In this document: piece after piece, positions 17,071 through 23,158 of the stretch
Layout of the letters: the number at the start of each line of letters is the position of its first letter
Position numbering within the stretch: the stretch's first letter is position 1
DNA from: DAOTUL01 sp034437435
Lineage (GTDB): Bacteria; Chloroflexota; Anaerolineae; Aggregatilineales; Phototrophicaceae
DNA length: 31,853 nt
Assembly: GCA_964417785.1 (NCBI GenBank)
Contig: CAYQJO010000017.1
Coordinates: forward strand, 1 to 31,853
Reading direction: 5' to 3'
Notes under the pieces: model-generated
The model's database searches: none
Told to the model about the DNA's origin: nothing
What the model saw: only the letters and a program-made list of their open reading frames with translations
Program-made: the position numbers and the translations under genes

Positions 17071-18168
17071 TCACTTTTTAGAATACTGGTTTTCCAGTGT
17101 TTCGATCTGCCGTTCCATGTTCTTCAGCAGGCGCTGGGTCATTTCCAATCCGAAGCGCTGCCCTTCTGGCTGAGCTTCGATGGTGGCGATCTTCTGGCGG
17201 TACGTGGCCGCCGCCGTGTGCAAATCGGTCAGCTTGCGGGCGGCATCAGGCGGCATCCCATCGGGGATGTTGATCTCGACCGGCGGCGGTGGTGGTGGCG
17301 GCGCGGCTGCCGGGGCTTCCTTCTCCTGGCGGCGCGGTTTGGGCTGTGCCGGTTTGGGCTGTGCCGGTTTGGGGGCCGGTTTACGGGCAGGTTTGGCAGG
17401 AGCAGGTTTTTTGGCCTGGTTCTTTTCCGCTGGCTGATCCTTCTGTTCTTGGCGTTTGAGACGTTTGGTCGTCACGAGAGTCGAATACACAGCGATGGTC
17501 TCGGTCTCCGGATCAAAGGCAGCCATGCCTTCCACAATCAGCGCTTCTTCGGTGGTCTCGACGATTTTTCTCACCTTTTCCCACTGCTTGGCGGACATAT
17601 ACACCGTATAGTCCACCGGCTCAGATGATGGTTGTGGCACGCCGGCGGGAAACGCCATGGTCTCCGGGATTTCAACCTGCATGGTGGTCACTACGAGATG
17701 CTGACGGCGCTCGATCTTGCCAGGACGCCCGTTCATGACGATTTTCACTTCACCCACCTTTCCACTTTCCGCACGCAACGCCTCAACAATCGGGGCGCGT
17801 TCCTCCCAAGCAAATTCGTCGAACTGGCTCTCATACGCGGCACGCCGTTTGGCGGCATAACGCCATGTATAGAAAATCCGTTCGCGTTCTTCCTCTTCCA
17901 TTCGATCACGGGCCAGTTGGAAGAAGACACCACCGGGCGTGCGACGGCGGTCTCCAGTGACCACCATCATGCCGCCATTGGCTTCAATTTCCAGCGTATC
18001 TTTGAGCAACTGACGGGAAAACTCCACGCCACACACACTCACAATATTGTAGATTTGCCGGCGGGGCTTCTTCTCGTTTTCACTGAGTTGGTCAGCGATC
18101 TCATTGGCGACCGCCTGTATCTCTTGGGCGGACAAGACTTTCCCTTCCATAGCGCTGCTACATTTCAC
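17071..18168 (-). CDS. PHAX-type RNA-binding domain protein
   Basis: A 365-residue protein whose N-terminus (about residues 35-90) matches the RNA-binding domain of the eukaryotic RNA-export adaptor PHAX. It reads IYNIVSVCGVEFSRQLLKDT, then GGMMVVTGDRRRTPGGVFFQLAR (65-87), with the diagnostic GSRRRTPGGV-like core. In PHAX this helical domain binds single-stranded RNA. The middle (about 100-240) is unrecognised. Then comes a Lys/Pro/Ala-rich linker with a tandem AQPKP repeat encoded by a 15-bp period near 17341-17370, a run of eight prolines, and a C-terminal coiled-coil-like helix. It diverges from parA. The start is uncertain: GTG at 18168 or ATG at 18150, neither with a good ribosome site. 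No nuclease motif is seen, so it is probably an RNA chaperone or adaptor. Confidence 0.75.
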   Translation of the reverse strand: MKCSSAMEGKVLSAQEIQAVANEIADQLSENEKKPRRQIYNIVSVCGVEFSRQLLKDTLEIEANGGMMVVTGDRRRTPGGVFFQLARDRMEEEERERIFYTWRYAAKRRAAYESQFDEFAWEERAPIVEALRAESGKVGEVKIVMNGRPGKIERRQHLVVTTMQVEIPETMAFPAGVPQPSSEPVDYTVYMSAKQWEKVRKIVETTEEALIVEGMAAFDPETETIAVYSTLVTTKRLKRQEQKDQPAEKNQAKKPAPAKPARKPAPKPAQPKPAQPKPRRQEKEAPAAAPPPPPPPVEINIPDGMPPDAARKLTDLHTAAATYRQKIATIEAQPEGQRFGLEMTQRLLKNMERQIETLENQYSKK

Positions 18169-18275
18169 TTATATTACCGCGTTTTGTCAAAACCCGGTAG
18201 CGTCGATTCGTATTACATATATTACATTGTACCGCTTTGGATGGGCCGATACAAGTCTTATGGCGCGACTGTTTC

Positions 18276-18304
18276 TTGTCGCAAGCACCCTTGTCACGTA
18301 CAAT
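18276..18304 (+). promoter_or_regulatory. parA promoter
   Basis: TTGTCG (18276-18281) and TACAAT (18299-18304) have an ideal 17-base gap, about 30 bases before the parA ATG, which has AGGAG 8 bases upstream. The divergent gap of about 165 bases also holds a 13-bp palindrome, GTTTTG-T-CAAAAC, at 18181-18193, close to the PHAX-gene start. Confidence 0.6.
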
Positions 18305-18333
18305 ACAGATCAGAAATGGTCAGGAGCCGGTTG

Positions 18334-19110
18334 ATGAAAGTATTGTCCCTGCTGAACGAAAAAGGCGGTGTCGGAAAGACAACGTTGAGTACGCACATCG
18401 CGGCTGGTCTGGCGATCAACGGCAAGCGTGTGCTGGTGATTGATGCCGATCCGCAGGGTCATGCAACTGTGGCGCTGGGACTGCGCAAGGAGCCGATGCT
18501 GCACGATCTCCTGGTACGCGATTTGCCATTTCAAAAGGCCGTACAGCGGGTTCAACCAGAGTTCTACGGTCTGCCCGGCGAACCGGTCAAAGGCGAACTG
18601 CTGGTCATCGCTTCGGACACATCAACACGGGTTATCCCGCTGATGACCTCGGATGTCATGCTGGTCCGCAATCGCATCCAGGAATTGGAAGGCGTGATCG
18701 ATGTCGTCATCTTCGATACGGCTCCGACACCATCGCTGCTGCACGGCAGTATCTACATGGCAACCGATGCTATCATCTATCCGACCAAGTGCGAATACCT
18801 GAGTTTTGATGGTCTGGTGGAGAGCATGAAACATCGCGAAGAAGCCTCCAAAGCGCGGGCCAATCTCGGTCTGGCCGATGTGCGGGTCGGCGGGATTCAG
18901 CCAGTCATGTACCGGCCCGGCACCCAGGCCGACGAATATGGCATTGAGGTGCTGAAGGAACGCTTCGGCAAGCTGGTATGGCCGGCCATCAACCTGCGCA
19001 CCGTCTGGAATCAGGCGTCATTTGCCCGCCGCATTCTGTTCAATTTTGCCCCGCAGACGAAAGCGGCTGCCGAAGCCTGGCGCACGGTGCAGTTGGTTGA
19101 GGCGATTTAG
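18334..19110 (+). CDS. parA: ParA-family partition ATPase
   Basis: A 258-residue ParA/Soj-type ATPase that moves DNA cargo by nucleotide-dependent binding to the nucleoid. The deviant Walker A motif KGGVGKTT is at residues 10-17, with the signature lysine K10. The A' motif is DADPQG (37-42) and Walker B is VVIFDTAP. There is no N-terminal helix-turn-helix, so it resembles the short Soj/type Ib form rather than P1 ParA. I take the ATG at 18334 because AGGAG precedes it and the KGGVGKTT position fits; upstream in-frame sequence is antisense to the PHAX gene. The stop is 2 bases before parB, so the two are coupled. Confidence 0.93.
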   Translation: MKVLSLLNEKGGVGKTTLSTHIAAGLAINGKRVLVIDADPQGHATVALGLRKEPMLHDLLVRDLPFQKAVQRVQPEFYGLPGEPVKGELLVIASDTSTRVIPLMTSDVMLVRNRIQELEGVIDVVIFDTAPTPSLLHGSIYMATDAIIYPTKCEYLSFDGLVESMKHREEASKARANLGLADVRVGGIQPVMYRPGTQADEYGIEVLKERFGKLVWPAINLRTVWNQASFARRILFNFAPQTKAAAEAWRTVQLVEAI

Positions 19111-19112
19111 CC

Positions 19113-20306
19113 ATGAGCAAGAGAAAAGGCGAATTTCGCCAGAATCCCTTCGGTGACGGCAAAGCGGATGCCTCCCATGTCGAAGTAGACAGTCAGATTT
19201 TCGGTGAACTGGCCGCCGTCGATTCGCAGGTCAAACGCATCGAAAAGATCAACATCTTCAGCGTCCATCCGGACCCCGGCCAGCCGCGTCGTGCCGTACC
19301 ATCCAGAGTGCGAAACGCCTGGAATGGCCGACCAGAGCATGTGCGCGATATGCTGCTGGTATGGTGGGGTGCGGTCCAGGATGAGCGCAGCCGCCCGTTT
19401 GACCTGGGCGCATATCTGGAACATGAACCTGGCGAGCGCAGCGGCAACGACGAAGAAAACGCCCCCGATCTCTACAACCCCGGCCCGCTGGAAACGGCCT
19501 TCATGACTATCGTCGATCTGGCGGCCAGCATCCGCCGCGACGGCCTGACGAACCCGATCACGCTGGATGACCGCAATCTGCTGGAAACCGGCGAGCGCCG
19601 CTGGCTGGCCTATCATCTGCTCCATTTCTGGTTCGACGGCCAGGAAGACCGACCGGACGAACGCAGCGAATGGGAGCGAATTCCCGCCCGCCGTGTCGAT
19701 CAAATCAGTGTATGGCGGCAGGCCAGCGAGAACAACGTCCGCGCCGATCTGAACGCCATCGCCCGTGCGCGTCAGTGGTCCATTCTGATGATGGACCTGC
19801 ACGGACGGCAGAACTTCAAACCGATTGAGGCGTTCGAGAGCGACCGCGATTTCTATGCACAGGTAGCCGATCATCGTGTGCCATATGGCAAAGGCGAGCA
19901 GCTTCTCAATGCGCTGGGTGTCAGCAGCCGCTCCGCGATGGCGCGTTACCGCGCCCTGCTCGCCCTACCCGACGAGGTGTGGCAGGCCGGCGACGATCTC
20001 AATCTGGCCGAGGAGATGCTCTACAATCTGGCGCAGCTTGCCCGCACCGACAGCCGCGCCGCCATCGACCGCTACCGCGAAATTGTTCTGGGCCAGAACA
20101 ATTCGCCAGAAAAGCCGATCAAAGGCGGCGACATTGGTGAGATGTACAGCCCCGGCACCAAACGCCATTTTGCCCGTACCGTCCGCGCCATCACACAGGC
20201 TGGACCGGGTCGGGCCAAGAACAACGCCCGTGCGCTGCGCGAACTCCGTGAACTGCGCCAGTGGCTTGAGGACCAGGAAGAGCGCATCCTCCGCTACATG
20301 GAATAA
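19113..20306 (+). CDS. parB: ParB-like partition protein
   Basis: A 397-residue ParB/Srx-fold DNA-binding protein. IFSVHPDPGQPRR (about 48-60) is the usual opening. SIRRDGLTNPITL and the CTP-binding box GERRW (160-164) follow, then ENNVRADLNAIARARQ (206-221), the ENxxR motif. A helix-turn-helix lies near LLNALGVSSRSAMARYRAL. About 75 extra residues separate the first motif from SIRRDG, longer than in chromosomal ParB. It starts 2 bases after parA. Codons 323-331 contain a perfect 23-bp palindrome (listed separately). It probably loads at those sites and works with ParA to segregate a replicon or chromosome region. Confidence 0.88.
   Translation: MSKRKGEFRQNPFGDGKADASHVEVDSQIFGELAAVDSQVKRIEKINIFSVHPDPGQPRRAVPSRVRNAWNGRPEHVRDMLLVWWGAVQDERSRPFDLGAYLEHEPGERSGNDEENAPDLYNPGPLETAFMTIVDLAASIRRDGLTNPITLDDRNLLETGERRWLAYHLLHFWFDGQEDRPDERSEWERIPARRVDQISVWRQASENNVRADLNAIARARQWSILMMDLHGRQNFKPIEAFESDRDFYAQVADHRVPYGKGEQLLNALGVSSRSAMARYRALLALPDEVWQAGDDLNLAEEMLYNLAQLARTDSRAAIDRYREIVLGQNNSPEKPIKGGDIGEMYSPGTKRHFARTVRAITQAGPGRAKNNARALRELRELRQWLEDQEERILRYME
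20081..20103. other. 23-bp perfect palindrome inside parB, candidate parS site
   Basis: Arms AATTGTTCTGG and CCAGAACAATT flank a single central G. It lies in parB codons for EIVLGQNNS. The left half and centre are shared exactly with the two copies beyond the gene at 20464 and 20533. The size and symmetry are like known parS sites, but the sequence differs from the chromosomal parS consensus. Confidence 0.6.
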
Positions 20307-20308
20307 CG

Positions 20309-20396
20309 CCCTCCCCTACCCACTCTGATGCGCCCCAATGCCGCGAAAATCGCCGTTTTTAGCGGCCAGACGTTCTGTTTTGCCGGTAGGGGAGGG
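20309..20396. terminator. long inverted repeat between convergent parB and primase genes
   Basis: CCCTCCCCTACC at 20309-20320 and GGTAGGGGAGGG at 20385-20396 are a perfect 12-bp inverted repeat. Between them a smaller stem (CCGC...GCGG) and an AAAA/TTTTT pair can form. It begins 3 bases after the parB stop, so it is plausibly a parB terminator, although no T-run follows. The unit may instead be a small repeat element. Confidence 0.45.
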
Positions 20397-20463
20397 GGCA
20401 ATATCCCAAATGATTTACTCTCTGCCCACTTATCACTGCATAGAAAAGATTGTTGCGTATTGC

Positions 20464-20487
20464 CAATTGTTCTGGGCCGCAACATTT
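20464..20487. repeat. 24-bp repeat copy 1, parS-like
   Basis: The core is TTGTTCTGGGCCGCAACA within 24 bases identical to 20533-20556, 69 bases apart. The right arm is a degenerate version of the parB-internal palindrome, leaving an imperfect dyad TGTT...AACA. It lies in the gap between convergent parB and primase genes. Confidence 0.75.
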
Positions 20488-20530
20488 CATCCTGGTTGGA
20501 ATCAGGTATAGGTTGGCGCAGCATCCGGCA

Positions 20531-22597
20531 TCAATTGTTCTGGGCCGCAACATTTGTACTCCGCAGCCACACCACCAGGAAGCCAGCGGGATTGCGGATA
20601 TTGCGCCGCCGTCGCAGTTCACCCAGACCGCGATCCACCAGCCGAGCGCCGTACTGCTGCACCAGTTCCAGGCACCGCTTGCGCGTCAGCGACCGCTGTG
20701 GGTTAAGCTGCCGCAGCGTCTCGTAGATCGCTATCGCCGCCTGATCGACTGCCGCCGTGCCGAAATCCCTTTCCTGCGCCAGTTGCTTCACCGAGCGGAC
20801 CTGTTCGATCAACGAAGGACGAGAACGAATCACGGCTTCGGGTTTTTCCGTGCCAGACGCTGCCGGTTCTGGCGGCGTGCTGCAAACCTCCGGCGCAGCA
20901 TTACCGCAAGCCCCATATACGCTCACACTCTCCGCATTATGGGCTTCAGTGTTGTTCCCGCGCTCAACCGCCACCGGCATCCGGTAATGGTTGACGCTCT
21001 GGGTGCGGAATACCGGCTTCTGGCCGACCATCAACAGCATCCGGGCTATCGATTCCAGCGGTGGATAGCGCCGGCCATCAGCAGCCTGAATGAACTGGCC
21101 CGGCATCGGGTCCGGCGGCACCGACCATTTGAGATTGGACCAGCTAATCGGCTCATCGAAAAATGTCGGATCGACCTGCACACCGGCACGGCGCTCATAG
21201 CGGCGGCAGCTATCCGCCGAGACACCGAGGCGCTGTGCCAGCCAGTTCCGCGAGTACGTACCGGGAGCGCGTTTGACCAGACCCACATGCAGCGCTTGCC
21301 GGTAGGTTGCCGGGGAGCGCAGGTCCGCCGCAGCCAGCGTATCGCCCCCCAGATTCTCGACACCAAAGCACTGGCAAAGCGTTTCCAGTGACGGCATAAC
21401 AAAGCGGCGCAGCGGGCGTCCGCGCTTTTTTACCGGCTTTGCGACCCTGACAACCAAGCATTGGTTGTCCTGCCCGGTGCAACCTGAAGCAGCGTTAGCA
21501 CCCGGGGGTTGAGGGGTCCGGGGAGAAGGGGCCGCAAAGAGGTCGGACCGCAGCGCCGCATAAACCGCATTTCGGCCAATACCCAGCGCCGCCACCATGT
21601 CATAGGCCGCCGCCGCCGTAAACGAATGGCCCGGTTCACATCCAGCTACGTATAAGCCATCCAGCACCCGTGCCAACTGCACCTGCCCGTTTTGAAGCAG
21701 TCTTTCGCGCACGGTGTTGGGAAGCTGCACCGGACGTACCTGTTCGACCAGCGGTCGCGGCGCACGCTTAAACACACTGGCAATGGTCGCTCGCGCTTCT
21801 GCTGCACGCCGCTGCGGCGGTTCCGGACGCAAACCCGGTTGCGCGATATGTGGTCCCACCAGCAGCGCTTCGACCTGCGCCCGGGTCATGCCTTGATCGC
21901 GAGCCGAACATGCCACCCGGAAAAGTGCATTGTTACGACCCTGTGCCATCGCCAATGTCTGATAACGCCGAATCAGACGACCAGGCTTCGACTTAGATAC
22001 AGGCTTATTGGATGTAGAAGGGGGCTGAGAGCGGTTTTCTGGTGTTTCAGAGGTCTGTGGCCGGATGAAGCGCAAAAGGCGGCTTAAATCGTCTCTGGTG
22101 AGGCTGCGGGGGGCGACATCACAGGTGACAGTCCAGCGATGCTCACCCACACAGGTGCCAGGAGCCACCACATACTGACCCTCACCGCGCAGCTCAACAC
22201 CGCCATAACTGTAGCCGCGACCGGAAAGTCCAGGTGGCAATGCGAAGTAGTAGTGGGGTAGTCCACGCATACCCGAATGGACGGTGAACGTCTGCGCCAG
22301 ATCAGGACACTCACGGACGAAATCATCGGCTCGCTGCGGATCGTCAATGTCCAGGACCACCAGCGCCGATACCCGTCCCAGCACGATTCCAAACGCCTGT
22401 ACTTCCTCATCGCGCCATCGTTCGACCTCGCTTTCTGTCGGCAGTCGCCGCTGGTAAATCTGCCATGCAGCAACAGCAGGGGCCTTTGCCCGGTCTGGAT
22501 CGGCTGCACCCCGGAGCGGGATGAAACTCCATCCGAGATCGAAAAAACGTTCGACCTGACCGGCTATCGCTATGTTAATATTACCCAAGAATGACAA
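20531..22597 (-). CDS. bifunctional primase/polymerase (prim-pol) domain protein
   Basis: A 688-residue protein with an N-terminal archaeo-eukaryotic primase fold of the prim-pol type. GWSFIPLRG (22-30) opens it. The metal-binding VVLDIDDP has D83 and D85. TVHSGMRGLPHYYFALP (106-121) carries the histidine motif, and GVELRGEGQYVVAPG (133-147) the third motif, with Glu in place of the usual Asp. Such domains start replication of plasmids and mobile elements. No helicase domain follows; the rest holds helix-turn-helix-like stretches (LAQRLGVSADSCRRYERRAGV) and Pro-rich linkers. I start at TTG 22597 because AGGAAAGGA lies 7 bases upstream; a TTG at 22642 has no ribosome site. It converges on parB. 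Confidence 0.82.
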   Translation of the reverse strand: MSFLGNINIAIAGQVERFFDLGWSFIPLRGAADPDRAKAPAVAAWQIYQRRLPTESEVERWRDEEVQAFGIVLGRVSALVVLDIDDPQRADDFVRECPDLAQTFTVHSGMRGLPHYYFALPPGLSGRGYSYGGVELRGEGQYVVAPGTCVGEHRWTVTCDVAPRSLTRDDLSRLLRFIRPQTSETPENRSQPPSTSNKPVSKSKPGRLIRRYQTLAMAQGRNNALFRVACSARDQGMTRAQVEALLVGPHIAQPGLRPEPPQRRAAEARATIASVFKRAPRPLVEQVRPVQLPNTVRERLLQNGQVQLARVLDGLYVAGCEPGHSFTAAAAYDMVAALGIGRNAVYAALRSDLFAAPSPRTPQPPGANAASGCTGQDNQCLVVRVAKPVKKRGRPLRRFVMPSLETLCQCFGVENLGGDTLAAADLRSPATYRQALHVGLVKRAPGTYSRNWLAQRLGVSADSCRRYERRAGVQVDPTFFDEPISWSNLKWSVPPDPMPGQFIQAADGRRYPPLESIARMLLMVGQKPVFRTQSVNHYRMPVAVERGNNTEAHNAESVSVYGACGNAAPEVCSTPPEPAASGTEKPEAVIRSRPSLIEQVRSVKQLAQERDFGTAAVDQAAIAIYETLRQLNPQRSLTRKRCLELVQQYGARLVDRGLGELRRRRNIRNPAGFLVVWLRSTNVAAQNN
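20533..20556. repeat. 24-bp repeat copy 2, overlapping the primase 3' end
   Basis: This is identical to copy 1. On the minus strand it encodes the last residues of the primase-like protein (NVAAQNN) and most of its stop codon. A site kept exact across a coding boundary points to selection on DNA or to a recent duplication. Confidence 0.75.
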
Positions 22598-22647
22598 CGT
22601 GCGTCCTTTCCTGGAGGGAAAAACGGTTGCCAATTGGATCAACTATC

Positions 22648-22710
22648 GCTATAATTCAGGTTAGCTTGTTGCAAAATATGTTGACCTGTTTTGCGTTGAC
22701 CTGTTTTGCG
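22648..22710 (-). promoter_or_regulatory. primase promoter with tandem 15-bp repeats
   Basis: On the minus strand TTTGCA (22675-22670) and TATAGC (22653-22648) have a 16-base gap and lie about 50 bases before the TTG start. Directly upstream, TTGACCTGTTTTGCG is repeated exactly in tandem (22681-22695 and 22696-22710), with a decayed third unit to about 22721. These may be repressor sites or replication iterons. Confidence 0.55.
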
Positions 22711-22749
22711 CTGACTTGGCGAGGCTCGTTTCCCTGTTTGGTGGCGAAA

Positions 22750-22786
22750 CCCAGTTTGGAAGCGAGCTTTTTGCTTTCCAAATGGG
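22750..22786 (+). other. long interrupted hairpin in the non-coding gap
   Basis: CCCA-g-TTTGGAA-GC pairs with GC-t-TTCCAAA-TGGG around a 9-base loop, giving 13 pairs with two single-base interruptions. There is no T-run after it. The wider gap 22598-23158 has no convincing protein gene. It holds this hairpin, the tandem repeats and the candidate RNA at 22950-23065; for 22790-22945 I see only AT-rich sequence. Confidence 0.5.
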
Positions 22787-22949
22787 ACCAGATCAGAGAA
22801 CCATCACCAAGTTACAATTATTAGTTGACCCTATTTCACAATTTCCCTCAACATCCCAAAAGATTCGATTGTTTTATCAAGAAAAACCGCTTCGGATAAG
22901 CTACCGGCTTCGCCACACAATTTAGCACCTCGCCAACGTCACCAAAATG

Positions 22950-23065
22950 TGGTATAGTAGTAATGTAGCATACCGAGCGGGAATTCGGTATTTGTCTACT
23001 ACTATGTGGTTTCAACCGCATATCGTTTTTTGGGGCGAGATTTCGATCTCGCCCTTTGGGTTTTT
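22950..23065 (+). ncRNA. candidate structured small RNA with double terminator
   Basis: An extended -10 element (TG-G-TATAGT, 22950-22958) precedes three hairpins. Hairpin 1 has ATACCGA/TCGGTAT (22970-22976, 22985-22991), closed further by GTAG/CTAC. At DNA level it lies inside an outer dyad, ATAGTAGTA/TACTACTAT. Hairpin 2 is ATGTGGTT/AACCGCAT (23004-23021), followed by T6. Hairpin 3 has a 9-bp perfect stem GGGCGAGAT/ATCTCGCCC on a TTCG tetraloop (23033-23054), then TTTGGGTTTTT. The T-runs fit plus-strand termination only, yet no protein gene reads plus here. A transcript of about 100 bases is inferred; I match it to no known family. Confidence 0.55.
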
Positions 23066-23158
23066 CTTGACAAGCGCATTATACACCAGAATCTCACACA
23101 AAACAAGAATCTGACTCTGCCCGCGAACACCAGTTCTATCTTTATTATACCCACGTTG

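Noticed and set aside
17632..18333. upstream in-frame extension of ParA
   Set aside because: It is antisense to the PHAX-domain gene. A promoter, a ribosome site and the normal ParA N-terminus all support a start at 18334.
19107..19874. 255-codon minus-strand frame inside parB
   Set aside because: It is the shadow of parB, which has GERR and ENxxR motifs and is coupled to parA.
20464..20556. CRISPR array
   Set aside because: There are only two repeat copies, the 'spacer' is 45 bases with one copy inside a coding end, and there are no cas genes; the match to a dyad in parB points to a protein-binding site.
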